DNA of 64,000 nucleotides, taken from assembly GCF_000516985.1 (NCBI RefSeq), contig NW_006917093.1, positions 2,294,001 through 2,358,000 of the forward strand, read 5' to 3'. Origin of the DNA: Pestalotiopsis fici W106-1 (lineage: Eukaryota; Ascomycota; Sordariomycetes; Amphisphaeriales; Sporocadaceae). Below the pieces are notes generated by a model, which worked only from the letters and a program-made list of their open reading frames with translations, was not told where the DNA came from and searched no databases. The translations under genes were made by a program, and so were the position numbers. Below, one piece after another: positions 44,554 to 57,524 of the stretch (position 1 is the first letter of the stretch; each line of letters begins with the position of its first letter).

Positions 44554-47523
44554 ATGGCTCCCCCGGCGCAGTCAGCCATGATGCCGGTCATACCGCTGAC
44601 CAAGGGCAGCGTTCTATTCCCTGGCTCGGTCCTGCGCATTCCCGTACCTTCGAGTCGAGGCGATATCCCGGCACTTCTCTCCGGCGTCTACACACGTGCT
44701 TCCAAGGGCTCGAGGCGCGTTGATCAAATCCCCGTTGTCTGTGTGCCTCTCAACTCGCCGTTGCTGAGTCGGCGGGGACAGCTCCTCATCGCAAACGATC
44801 CCGACAAGTACAACGACCTTCTCGCTGCCGATTCGGCCAACATCAAGAAGGATAAGCTGTTTGGCTACGGAGTCACGGCCAAGATTACAGGAATACAAGG
44901 CCAGAATGGCGGCGAGTTCAACCTTCTTGTTCAGGGCATCAGCCGCGTTTCCGTGGAGAAAATTACACAAGAACACCCCTTCTTTGAAGGCAAAGTGGCG
45001 GCTCACACTGACACCATCCCTATGCACGTCATCCAAAGTACACACTACCAGGAACTCTTCTCTAGGCTCAAGCAACTGTCTAGAGAACTGATAGCGTATC
45101 TCAGGGTCTCTTCCCTGCTTGTGGCTTCGAGCTCATCGGGACTGAACCCGTTACTCTCCAGAAGACTCGAACAGTTGATTTCCTCCAAGGGCCCCCAAGA
45201 AGGAGGCTCTCTCGCGGATTTCATGATGAATCTAGTCGACGCGAGCTATGAGGACAAGCTCCAAGTGCTTAGTGCCGTTGACATACAGACTCGCATGCAA
45301 AAGGTGATTGAGTTGCTTGAGCGCCAGGTGGATGATATCAAAGGAAACATCAAGATCACGACTGTTACTAGCACCCACATACCCATTCAAATCGAAGACG
45401 ACGAGCACGAGAAGAATCCAAAAAAGAGCTCGTCTCGTAAGCCTCTCTTGGGTGTACCGCAAGGAGCAGGCTTCGACTTGGGCAACCTGTTTGGCGGCGG
45501 CGGGCCCAAGGGAGGTCCGCAGCCCGACTCTGATGACATGCAAGAATTGGCAAAAAAGATCGAGGCCGCCAAAATGCCGCCAGAGGCTGCGAAAGTCGCA
45601 GAAAGAGAGCTGGGTCGGTTGAAACAAATGATGCCTGCGCAAGCCGAGTACCAAGTGATCCGCACCTACCTCGAAACCCTGGCTGAAATCCCTTGGTCTA
45701 TAATGACTGATGATCCTATCGGCGTTGGCACTTTGGAGAAGGCAAGACAACAACTCGACAACGACCATTACGGTATTGAAAAGGTCAAGAAGCGATTGTT
45801 GTCATACTTGACCATTGTCAGACTGATGCAGTCTGCCAATGAGAAGGTCGACGAGCAGATCAAGCAAGCCGAGCAAGAAACTGTCGACCTAGAGTCAAGC
45901 AAAGGCGAGGCCGAGGAAGGGGTACAGCTTGACCCACAACTCGAGGAAAAGATCAAGGCGAGCGGCATCAAGGTCCAAATGCTTCAGAACAAGATCAGGA
46001 CTGAAAAGGCTCCCATTCTGCTCCTCATTGGTCCACCGGGCACTGGTAAAACTAGCATTGCTAGATCGATTGCCACCGCGTTGGGTCGCAAATTCCACCG
46101 GATCTCGCTTGGTGGTGTACGTGATGAGGCAGAGATTCGGGGCCACCGCAGGACATACGTTGCGGCAATGCCTGGACTCATTGTGCAAGGCCTGCGCAAG
46201 GTTGGAGTTGCGAATCCAGTCTTCTTGTTGGACGAGATTGACAAGCTGGGCATGGCCAATCACAATGGTGATCCATCGGCTGCCATGCTAGAGGTTTTGG
46301 ATCCGGAGCAGAACCACGCCTTCAGCGATCACTACGTAAATGTTCCGATTGACTTGAGCAAGGTGCTCTTCATTGCCACTGCCAACTCCATGGACACAAT
46401 ACCCGGCCCCTTGTTGGATCGCATGGAGACTCTTGAGTTCTCCGGATATACAACCTTGGAGAAGAGACATATTGCTTTGCAACACCTTGTACCAAAGCAG
46501 ATTCGTGTCAATGGTCTGACCGAAGATCAGGTCATCTTCAGCGAAGAGGTCGTGTCCAAAATCATTGAGTCATACACACGTGAGTCAGGAGTACGAAACC
46601 TGGAAAGGGAGATAGGCTCTGTTTGTCGTGCAAAGGCAGTGGAATTTGTCGAAGCAAACGACAAGCGCAAGCCTGAGACATACCGTGCCGAGGTGACTGT
46701 GGCAGACCTGGAATCCATTTTGGGTATAGAACGCTTCGAGGACGAGATTGCCGAGAAGAACTGCCAACCAGGCATCGTTACCGGCCTTGTAGCGTACAGC
46801 TCTGGTGGGAATGGCGGCATCTTGTTCATCGAGGTACTCGACATGCCTGGTGACGGCAGTGTAGAGTTGACGGGTAACCTGGGCGAGGTGCTGAAGGAAA
46901 GTGTCAAAGTAGCAAGGAGTTGGGTGCGACATCATGCATATGAGCTGGGTCTCACCCAAGATCCGTCGGAGAATATCATGAAGAACCGGAGCCTCCATGT
47001 ACACTGCCCATCTGGCGCGGTGCCCAAGGATGGTCCATCAAGCGGAATGGCGCAAGCCATTGCCTTGATCTCACTATTGTCAGGTCGACCAGTGCCATCC
47101 ACTATGGCAATGACTGTAGGTCTCATTCTTACGTCTCTTCCAAGCATATCAGACTGACTGAAATGTACAGGGTGAATTCCAACTGTCTGGCCATGTCAAA
47201 CGGGTCGGTGGAATCAAGGAAAAGCTCATTGGAGCCTACCGCGCAGGTGTAAAGACTGTTCTGCTCCCAGCACAAAACGAAAAGGATGCCAGGGAGGTGC
47301 CCTCGGAAGTAAAGGAGGGATTGAAAATCATTTACGTCAAGTAAGTAGCCGCCCTGAGACATCGCACACCCGCAACCGTTTTGTCTCTCGCTTCCGATAC
47401 TACCCTATTCGACGAATGCTGACCTGTGTATGCAGTCACGTATGGGACGCTATACGTCAGGTATGGCCCGAGGTTCAGTGGCCACAGGAGACAGCGTTTG
47501 CAGGTATACAGCCGCGCTTGTAG
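44554..47523 (+). CDS. Lon protease homologue, probably peroxisomal
   Basis: Three exons, 44554-47115, 47171-47340 and 47436-47523; 939 residues. This ATP-dependent serine protease degrades damaged or unassembled proteins in the organelle matrix. The N-terminal substrate-binding domain starts directly with [22 protein letters not shown] and there is no mitochondrial presequence. The AAA+ module has Walker [10 protein letters not shown] at about residue 493 and Walker B FLLDEIDK at about 556-563. The protease domain has catalytic Ser in KDGPSSGMA (about 829) and Lys in [14 protein letters not shown]. The two lie on different exons, separated by a 55-base intron. The C-terminus ends in PRL, close to but not a canonical peroxisomal PTS1. 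Together with the missing presequence this favours the peroxisomal paralogue over the mitochondrial PIM1. The start is the first ATG; the second intron is 95 bases. Confidence 0.93.
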
Positions 47524-50500
47524 TTGTCGTCTAGCTGCGACATGCAGGATGCAGCCACGCGTTGTTTGAGTGATGGCCACGATGATAAGTTGTCATTTTG
47601 TATTTCACAGGGACATGAGAACCAACTTCAGCGAATGCGTTTTGTACCTTGTTTTCCCTCAGTGTACTTTTTGTTCATTGTACAAAGCTATAGCAAAATA
47701 CATTAGTTACCCAACTCCAGGCCAAGTATAGCAACACTCTCACCACACTCGATTGCCACATCATTGTTGCAAACATGTTGATCTGTTTGACACAAACAAT
47801 TTCTACCTTCCATTGCCTGAGTCTACCGTACAAGATAACTTACCCGTCTCGGAAAGTATATTCAAGAAATTGGGATGAATATACTTGTGGGAAACACGTA
47901 CATTGACTCGGTAGCCAATGAATCTCTTGATCCACGTGGTCGGGACACCAATTACTGTCAGAGATCTTTGTGGCACTGTCGTACGGCGGCGACGAGCAGG
48001 GGCCCAGTCTGAAGGACAAGCAACGTTTGAATATGTAATCTAGGTCTGGGGGGTCTCTTTCTTTTTCTTTCTCCTCCCTCTCTTGGCTACCTAGGTACAT
48101 ATGCTGAGCGACGTGCACCATTTTCCGAAACGGACGAATCGTGGGTGGGACGTGACACGACGCTATCCGGTTACGCCCTCGATCACGTTTGCTGTACAGG
48201 TCCCTCGTTGCACAAAAGAAAACGCTACATGAATGTTGAGTCACCTTGGAATTTTCATGATTATTATTATTTCGGTGCCCCTCTCCCCTGCAGTTGATTT
48301 TTTTTAGTAGTTCTACTTGTGTATCTATGCACGCACCGTCTTATCCACACATGGTACTGGTGATGCTACAATGCCTTGGTCGGGAAAATCGAGACCCTCC
48401 AAAATCTGTCTGTTTTCCAGCATATCTATGCTCATATGAATTTGTACACACAAGAAACTGCGTTGGCATTCATCAACAATCGGTATTATACATGAGCAAG
48501 AACATGATGTAATCTTGTCACCGTCCGTGATTTTGTATCGGGGAAAAAAGGTTAGTCAATTGATACAATGACCTCGCACGTCTTGCATGGCGAAAGGGAG
48601 GGCGGCAAAGCCACTGACAACAGACACACACGTAAACAAACGCATGGAGGGAGGGGGAGAGAGAGAGAGACCTCTCGGCAGGACTTGCGTCTTACTAATT
48701 GTATTTTCTCACTTGAGCTGTCGTGTGGCACTTGTGTGTACAAGACCATGATCTTTGTTGGCTGCCGGCCTGAAGCAGCTTCATGTATCGGCCATGGCCA
48801 GCTCTCCGGTACATAGTCTTGCACTCAGAGTGTCGGTCAGAACAAGTTTACCTCAATGGTAAATATTAATGAGGTGGCTGTGGTCATGTTTAGTGGCATA
48901 TTGCAGTTTTCTGTCGTTGCATTCAGTAGTGATACCGCCTGAAATGATATCCCCAAGTTCCAGATACAATGAAAAGCGGCGCTCCAAAGGTATCCTGCTG
49001 CCAGAAAAGCCTCGTGTGACATGCCTCACTTCCAAGTAACCTCACAACCTGCCAAAAGCAATGTAAGCAGCTGTCAGAGACCCATAGGAGAATAACACCT
49101 GTAACCGAGACATTTTTCTCGCCTCTGAGCAGCTAGCAAACAAGGACATTTCAATTCTTGGCTTGGCCCGCAAGTCATTCCAAGTCCTCTTTTCCATGGG
49201 CCCTCCCTCAACGCCCCCTTTTCCATGTTTGTCGATATTCGGTACCAAGGTAGCGATGAACAAAAGGTGGCAGTGCCAGCACGGTCAGACGATTTTTCAC
49301 ATGCCTTTCAACGGCCGTAAGGGAAATACTTCCCGTGTCACGAATGAAGTGGTGGGCACACAAGAAGAAAAAAGACGGAGCGGAGGAATCAAGGGGATAC
49401 AGAGGGAGAAGATAAGGGGAGACGAGGAGAAAAGATTTCGGGGAGGGGAAAAAAAAGAAAAAAAAAAAAGGCCAGCTGCAGGAATACCATGTGAGTGTAA
49501 CCCGGTTACCGATATGTTGGGCTCTCTGTGTTATACCTAATCAGATGGATGAACTGCTGTGATTTTCTATTCGGGGAATAATCCATTACTCTTCTGAAAT
49601 ATCTGATCACCATGAAGATTTTACAGGTATAGAATTTGCTTCATTATTTTAATTAATGCCGAACGTGTAAGTGGTACGAAACCCTATCGATACCATTTCT
49701 CTCCCCTATTCTCTTCCGTTCTCTCTCTCTCTCTCATGCTTGTGCAAAAGAGTACTGATATTTGTCCATGATGCGTCTGTGCGAACAAAATGAATCGAAT
49801 GCCGGCAGTGTATTGTCAATTATACCCCGCGACTGTGTGGATGCTGTTGTGTGAAGTCGTGGTCGCCGTCCCAAATGGAGAGGGCTCATCGGCAACACTC
49901 CCCGTCTTACCATACTCAGGAGGTAGCTTACTTTCTATGGTATATGAGGCTTGGTATTAGGTTTTGATTGTGCCCACAGTGAGAAGTCATACTCATATTT
50001 CATAAAGTCAAATTCGATATGCAGACTCTACATCCCCAGGAACGTGCAAAAGGCAAGAGGTGTGAGTGCACGAGGCTTGCGGCTACTTGCATGCCTCGTC
50101 TATACAAGATATCTAGACACACTCATCATTGGGTCATAATTATGTGCCCTTGAGATTAATGATACTGACGCATAATGCTCTTCAAAATAACAGGGGCGTC
50201 AAACCTTGTTCTGGAAGGCTCATATCAAACGTCAATCCAATGTGTAATGCCAATCGTGGAAAATCAAGAACCATTGTGCTTCGGCACCCCAGTCGGACCC
50301 AGCAATATCTTAACGGTCCCATTTCAAATATCTTTCTCATGTAGGCCTTGTAGACACCAATCTCCTTTTTTTTTTCCCCTCAGAGGTCAACGACATGCCG
50401 AGTTCCAACTCCTCTGTGGACATTGATGTCCCTTGCCAGCGCAATGCCGTACGTCTGCCTCTTGTTGTGGCACAAGAGGGTACAAGGAACACTTCCTTCT

Positions 50501-53330
50501 TTTCCCCTACATTTCGCCCCCATTCTCGGCATGTAAGAGATACACACAACATACGTTACGATATAGAGGTGATGAAAGCTCCATTGCTGTTCTCGTGACT
50601 GCATACACACATACAAGAAGTGTGTTCCACCGCTTGGGTAATCCAAGCTTGTACTGTATAGGCAATTCGTCATCATTTTTCATTTATTTCTCTATCTCTC
50701 CTTGGTATCATTCTCGACCGCCTCAAATATAAACAACCACTAGCCAACAATTTTTTTTTTCTTGTTTAGCCTCAGAGACGGACCCGGTTCGGCTTGAGAT
50801 CGACCTTTCAATAGCACGTTGCCCTAGGGTCTTTTTGGGGAGATCCCGTCACACCTGTTTCTTTTTTGGCCTTGTTTGATTGATCGATAGCCGAGGGTTG
50901 ACAGGTCTGTTTTTGCCGACGCGCTTTTCTCCTTTGCGGTGATCGATCGTGGCGTTTTCGACCGAATAACGGACAAAACCCAAGAAAATTAGTAAAGAAA
51001 ATGCATCATACACACCGTTTGTTCCAGGCATAGCTGCTGCTAAAAAAGAATTCTGGTTTCTCTTTTTTTTTTTACTTTTTTTCAGCTTCAATCTGCCGGT
51101 GAGACTTGTCCTCATTAGTAATTTTTTCTTTAGGGGCCAGGTTACACCAGTAGACAGGGTATTCTTCATAATTTGCTCAGGCCACTCATACATACAATAT
51201 TGAGCATGTCAAGAGATCAAAGTCCTGCCTCTCCTTACAGGACTTCCTCTGCTATTGCATCCCTGGTTCATAAGAAACATGCAAGGAACAATAGTACTGC
51301 TACTCCAGATCTCTCAATTGTTGTTTGCTTGCCATCATGCTGGATCATGAACCCATTTTGACCGCATGCGTACATTTGCCATTTCCACCCCCAAAGTACA
51401 TTACCTCGAGTCCACAGCGGGCGGCAACGCATGGACAAAAGAAGTCCAAAGTACACATCAAAGCTTCTGCCAACAGTCGGTAGGTGAGCAGGTGAGCTTA
51501 AAATTTTAGTCTCAGACTGACCAGACTTGGGACCCTCTCTTTTTTCCCACCGCTCCGGGCGGTACGGTACTCGCTCGAGTGCTGGCTCGGTAGTACGGGC
51601 ACTTGAGTTGCTGGATGGAGCCTCTTCTCTTGTCTCGGTGCTTGGGAATCAATCGATACTGGAGGACGCTAATGATTACCGGGGGGGAATTATGGATCTG
51701 GGTACTTAACTTTCTCCGTCTTTTTTTTTCCCCTTCCCAAGTTTGACCGCCAGCGGATCTCAAGCGAAATATGGGACAGGGTTTTCCGTATTAACCAGAG
51801 AAAGGCAAAGACAAGCAAAGACCCAAAGCAGGGAATAAAAGAGGGTATCGTCATCAGGGAAAATTCCAAACCAAAAAAAACACGTGGGACCGAGATATTT
51901 TCCGGTCGGGCGGGATATTACACTTTTCGCTATTATACGACGATCGTCTATTACCATTCCCCAAACAGGGTTCGCACGTGGACAATCTTTCTCCAAGCGT
52001 TCGCGCGCCCATTGCCAGTGTATCTCAACAGCTTACCGGGGCCCTAGCAGGCGGGGCCAATGAGGGCGGATGTAAGAAGAGCACAATGTGCTTTGCGGCA
52101 TGGGGTCAGAGCCTTGATATTAATTTTTTTTCCCCCTTTCACATTTGCTTCTTCTTGCAGAAAATGAGATGGGCAAGCTTGCAGAAGAGAAGGAGACGGA
52201 GTGTTGCACCGATAAGGGTAAAGATGACGCAGGGCTGGGCCAGCTTTCGGTGTTGAGGTTAGCCGACCGTATGCTGTGTATACATACACAGTACGTGGTA
52301 GGCGAGAATTTCGGGTCTACGGCCAAGCTGGCGGTAGGAGTAGAGACTAGGTCAGGCTGTCCTGAGGATTAGATAGTAACCAAGGTGCATGGTTTTGTCA
52401 GCGTGTATCCCTTTAGAAATATATGAAAGAGTAAATGAGATAAAATAATAGACGAGATGACGCCTAGCGCGGCTGGTTCAACTCATCTGGTGTAGATAGG
52501 CACCCTGGACAAAATAAAGGTCAAGGACGTCAACGCCTGGATCATACTCGTGCTTGCCATGTCTCGTGATGCATGGGCCGGGTAGAAGTAACCAGTTTCA
52601 TCCTCACACAGTGGATAGCAGCGGTTGAAGAGAACTGTTAGAAAAAAAGCTAATAAATAAAAAGAAAAATTTGGCCTGATCTGCACATCAAGCGGACACT
52701 AGAACGCCTACATTGCTTCTAGCGAGGAAGCTGGTGCAAGGTCCAGCCTTGAAGGTTGGCTTTGACAGGATCCGCAGCTTGTGATGACTTTGCAAGGCCG
52801 GGGGCATTTTTTAGTTCAGGTGGAAGGGTTATTTAATCCGCGGTTCAATTTCCCGAATTAAGTGCACCCGCGAAGCCTGCAGAGACTCTCGGCGGGTATC
52901 TGCAAGTGCTTGCTCTCGTGTATCATAGCTACGTGCGCGCGCGCGTGCTGATTGGGAATCGGTTCCAAGCGAGGTCATGATAGTCTCCGACTTGAACCTG
53001 TCTGCCATAAGATTGAGGCTTTGTTTGTATGTGTCAGTTCATAGGTAGTAGGTAGTATATATCCCTGGCTGAAAATTTTGACTGACCTGCTTCTGCTGCC
53101 GCCACGGGCGGATAGACAGAGAGTCATTATACACTAGACCCCCGTCTGTCTTGTGGGACTAGAGATAGAGATACTGACAGTTTGGTGACAAGATAGATTA
53201 GTTAATTCACCTGAGGGAGATTCCCTTGGTGCCTCAATCTCCAAGGTTTGGTACCGTATTCAACATAGCTGCCTCGCCTGCTGCATGGCTCTAGCTAGTC
53301 GGCTCGCCAAATTCTGAACCGGTTCCCGCA

Positions 53331-53891
53331 ATGGCACCCCATGGTAGTATCGGGCGTCGTGGCAAACCTTGCCATTGGGGGATCCAGCGAGCCTTCCTTT
53401 TAATCGAGCTTCCTGATCTGGCCACTAGCATGGCCCGAGACGAGAAGCAAACCGCAACTCCGGATCGCTGCTTATACTGGTGGAATCGTCGCCAGCTCGC
53501 TACTGCTATCAGTGGAGAGGTTGAAATGAAACTGAATGGAGAATCAGTCGCGCTTGCCATCATCTCCAACACAGTCGGTACATACAGGTCCAGCGCCAAA
53601 AAAGGCTGTCCATGGGTTTACATCAATTGGCTCCTAGTCGCAGTGTACTTGCCTGTTGTGCTGCAGCACGATGGGCCTGGCATAACTAACAGCAGTATTT
53701 TATTGACTGCGCGCCCGTTGAGGAAGTCGATCAGTCACACAAAGTGGGATGCATTACATTACATGCAGCTCGTGGCGGGCCGTGATAAGCTGTACTTGCG
53801 GTGCAGCTGTCACGGATGGAAGGCCGAAGAACGAGCTGCACCCATCTGTGCCTCTGTAGTCCGATCCCCGTTCGTAAATACGTACGTGTGA
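53331..53891 (+). CDS. doubtful open frame, unknown
   Basis: An ATG-started frame of 186 codons without introns. Its composition is not clearly protein-like and I recognise no domain. A hydrophobic stretch near residues 98-112 (YINWLLVAVYLPVVL) is the only notable feature. A frame of this length is near what chance gives in 64 kb. Confidence 0.12.
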   Translation: MAPHGSIGRRGKPCHWGIQRAFLLIELPDLATSMARDEKQTATPDRCLYWWNRRQLATAISGEVEMKLNGESVALAIISNTVGTYRSSAKKGCPWVYINWLLVAVYLPVVLQHDGPGITNSSILLTARPLRKSISHTKWDALHYMQLVAGRDKLYLRCSCHGWKAEERAAPICASVVRSPFVNTYV

Positions 53892-54224
53892 ACAACGGCT
53901 TCTTGCCCAACGTGGATTAGGGGAGAGACGTGATACATACTATTTGAGCATGTGTATGCAGTAACGTTGGCGACACGTCAACGCTGCTGCAGAAGCGCCG
54001 GAAAACGAATCAAAAAAGATGAGACGAAAAGCAAAGAAAGCCAAGACTGCTCGCTGCCCGGGATGCGACCTTGTTACGGCGCAGGTCCTGCAATCTGGGT
54101 AAGGGAGGATGGCCGTGGACGTTTTTCGCAACCGAGCTTTGGGCTCCCGGTCCTGTCTGCTACTGTAGTAAATTTCGACGACTGCTCTTTGAGTGCAACG
54201 CTGTGATGCTGAAACCAGATCGGT

Positions 54225-54800
54225 CTATTCCTGTACGGAGTGGTAGGTATTCGCTGCAGAGAAGCGCGGGTAGCTGTGCCTGGGCTTTAACCATATGCGT
54301 ACTACGTGGTAGCAGAGGTATCCCTTAGTATATTGTAGGTCGTATCCTGTACCCCTCCAGAGTAAGTGGGGACACCAAGCCCAGCGATCTGATAATGGCA
54401 GGCATTTCGCCATTATATCCTTTAAATAGGACGTCTGCCTGCTTATCGATAGAATATATCTTGCTGTTCCAAGTCTGTAGGTCGCACCAGAAATACGACC
54501 CAGCGACGTGAACAATTTTACATCAAGACGCCAGAGATTTCTACTACGTAGAGTTATAACTGCAGCTTTGTGCCGCACCAAAACTCCAGTCTCATGTAAG
54601 CGATGCGAGGTTCCTGACTATGATACCGCCGTTCGTTGGCCATCCAGGCTGCCCCAGTGATCACCGGCATGCGGTATGCTTTTGGATGCCATTGGCTTAA
54701 TCGGGATGTGTGAAGATCCGTACTTGTCTAAAAAGGCCTCAATCGCCGGCCATGGCGCTTCGGCGAGGTTGGGCTTTCTGTTGTCTTCACATATCGGATC
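54225..54800 (-). pseudogene. decayed coding remnant with RIP-like stops, family unknown
   Basis: On the minus strand one frame is open from 54800 to 54225 apart from a single TAG at 54618-54620. The first 60 codons look like protein (for example PWPAIEAFLDKYGSSHIP and HAGDHWGSLDGQRT). Further along, a different minus frame, 54522-54328, is open for 65 codons and reads even better (YFWCDLQTWNSKIYS, PAIIRSLGLVSPLTLEGYR), ending at a TAA. A frameshift between the two is the simplest explanation. The internal TAG and TAA can derive from CAG and CAA by C-to-T change in CpA, the repeat-induced point mutation signature, and the local DNA is rich in TpA. I cannot name the family; a duplicated host gene or a transposon fragment are both possible. 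Confidence 0.35.
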
Positions 54801-56455
54801 TCAAAGGAACATCCTGTGATGGCCGGCCGGCTTCATTTCTCAGGAGTGCTTCAGGTGGCTTCGGGACGGGGTGATGTGTTATGTCGGTGACGTCAGGAAG
54901 CCTACTTTCTATATGCCAGTAGGAATCTGAGGTTTGAATTAGTAGTTGACTTGAAAATGATGCATGAGCCTTTGCAATGCGTTGAGTGAAGCATCTGAGC
55001 TAAGCGCTCTCCAGTATCATGAAAAAAAAAAAAAGCTAAAAAAAAAAAAAACAACTACCGCCATCAGTGTCGCAGTCGCGAAGTTGTCCATCAACAAAGG
55101 CGAAAACCTGCGAAAGGGTGGCCTGGATGTAAAAGGGCCAGACATGGGCAAGGTACACCAGACTTCCGACCGGGCCCCGGCGTGAGACAGGGGAGCAACA
55201 GCCCCCCCAGTACTGGAAATTCTCCGGTTGGCTGGCCCTGCTGGTGGTGCACATTCGCATAAAGTTGGACGAGATGACGGGTGTGCTCTGTGCAACACTG
55301 GCGTGCAATGGGTGTTTCCGGGGTCCGCGGGGGTAGATGAAATGTTCCGAGCTAGGCGAGATGAGCAGTTCATGCCCCTGGGGACTTTTCGTCTGATGAT
55401 TTAATTCATATGCAACATTGTCTGCTGCCACGCCAGGACGGCTGCAGACGCGCGAGGAAACGCATGACCGTACTCCAAAACCGGGCTGCCATGGAGGAAG
55501 AACAGCTTCTGTCCAAGTGGATAAGCTGCAAGAATATTGTGATGCCAGTTGATGGAGACGAATTGCTTAACATGTTCCAGGATGTGATTATGTGACTAGT
55601 GCTTGAGATGCTTCGCAATGCGTGTGGAATCTGGGCTGTACATAGCATGATATTCACGACCAGGAAGTAAGGTCAGGTGCCATGGTAGTAAAATAGCGGT
55701 CGTCTCCAGAAAGTCGACACAATACGTTGTTGCAGATCTGTTAGTCAATATCTTGTCAACGGTCCCCACACTCGCGGGAAAATGTTGTCTCTGATCGGCA
55801 TTTTCTCAACGCTTGCCCGAATCTGACCAATAATTGAAAAGAGGTCCTTCCCAAGAGGACATAGCGATTGTCAACTTGCCTCAGTGCCTGCCGTGTGGGT
55901 GAGCGGTGAGAGTAGCGATTGGACCTTGGTTTCCATGTAGTATACATTGTAGAAGATCGATTATTATGGATCTTCGCGCCATGTGCTTGCTTGGAATGGG
56001 TCCAACCATTATTGCTTCATATCGAATGCGTGGTGGTGAATGGTAACACGAAACAGATCATTGGCAGTGATCCCAGCTCATCTATTTGCAGCTCCAAGTG
56101 GTATCGCCGACACGCAAACTCATCTGCACGTCTTTGCTGGTTGAGTATAGTACGCATATCAACAAATAATGCATACTCGGTAGCCGTTCATCCCTAATAG
56201 GCTATGAGATGAGGCTCAAGCTTGCAAATAGTATGCGGCCGTCTCAGCAGTAGGCCCTGGAAAAACCATGTGGAGAGCGGGTCTTATCGCCGAGGCGAGC
56301 AACGAGGAACCCATGAAGAAGTACCGAAATTGGATCTCTTCAGTATTCTGATCAGCTGCAGTGCATTCAATAGTCACTTTGCGGCGGACGGGGTCGCGTG
56401 GTTGAGCCTTTTGTACTTGGTGTGTTCCGTTGCATCAAGTCAATTGTTGTGATTG

Positions 56456-56496
56456 ACGTCGTCGTCCTCGTCGTCGTCGTCGTCGTTGTTGTTGTT
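56456..56496 (+). repeat. GTC/GTT trinucleotide microsatellite
   Basis: Imperfect GTC units followed by GTT units. Confidence 0.9.
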
Positions 56497-57003
56497 ACTC
56501 CCATTGCCATCATGAAGCACGAGGGGCGAAGACCCTGATTGCCTAGTTGCGTACGGATCCTTGGGAAATGACGATTGCTCCTCCACGCCCATGGAGTCAC
56601 TGGGTTGATTGCAATTGATCCTACGGAAGATCTGTGTCAGCCTGATGATTGAGATGTACGCACGAATATGGTTGCGCAGGGACGGTCGTGCACGAAACTA
56701 GCCAGGATGCTGAGTCTGGCTTGCTGGAGGATTGAGGGCAAAGGGTCCAGCGGCGACTCCAGTCCAAGTCTCCGGGCGTTTCCAAAGGGCCGATATGAGA
56801 GAGTTTGCGATCCCTTGCTAGCATCGAGGTGCTGGCGAGTGACTCTATTCTCTACCTAGCTGCCAAGTTTGACATTACTTTTCCGTGACTGGGGCAGAGA
56901 AGGAATGAGAATGCAGAGACGGTTGAGCATCGGTGGATCCGAGAACTGGAACTTCAAATGGTAAAGGTTATTTGATGCTTTCACAAGTGCGGTGCTTACA
57001 CAG

Positions 57004-57033
57004 TACATACCTACATAGTAATGTAGGTATGTA
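57004..57033. repeat. perfect hairpin, 13-base arms
   Basis: TACATACCTACAT (57004-57016), a four-base loop AGTA, then its exact complement ATGTAGGTATGTA (57021-57033). A further ATGTA/GGTATG tandem follows. It may be a GGTA/TACC repeat product rather than a functional structure. Confidence 0.85.
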
Positions 57034-57524
57034 GGTATGTACATCCATACATGCATGGTTCAATGTTGGCAGCGCAGGTTGACTCAACTAGCAGCAGGTT
57101 CGATGCAGGTATTGATGAGTGTAGGTGTTTAGGAAGCTACATACGCCACCACTGTCGGTACCTGGGCAGGTATTGGGCAGCGTGCGCTCAAATCCGGGAA
57201 GGCGGCAGGGGGCACAAATTGTTCCGAGGTCCAGGCGTATCAAGATACCTAGCGATGTAGCATCGAATCAAAGACGATAGCCATGTGGACATGAAGGGAA
57301 TTCTGGTGACATATTCAGCTATTTGCCTGTTATTATCGTCGCGGCGAACCTTTATGACATCGTGATCCGGTATGGGCTAAGAGAGAGAGACCAACTCAGG
57401 TTGTACCCAAAAACGAACGCAGCTTCTGTATCTTGGGTGCTGGAAAGCTGGCACGTGCTTTGCTGCTGACCTGGGCTCTGATAGAAAAACCGATGTTACA
57501 GACATTCTTCCCCCCAAGAATTAC

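Noticed and set aside
51969..52372. Possible two-exon small gene with GTAAGA donor at 52072 and TTGCAG acceptor at 52160
   Set aside because: Joining the exons creates a TAA exactly at the junction, and the first segment has no ATG in frame.
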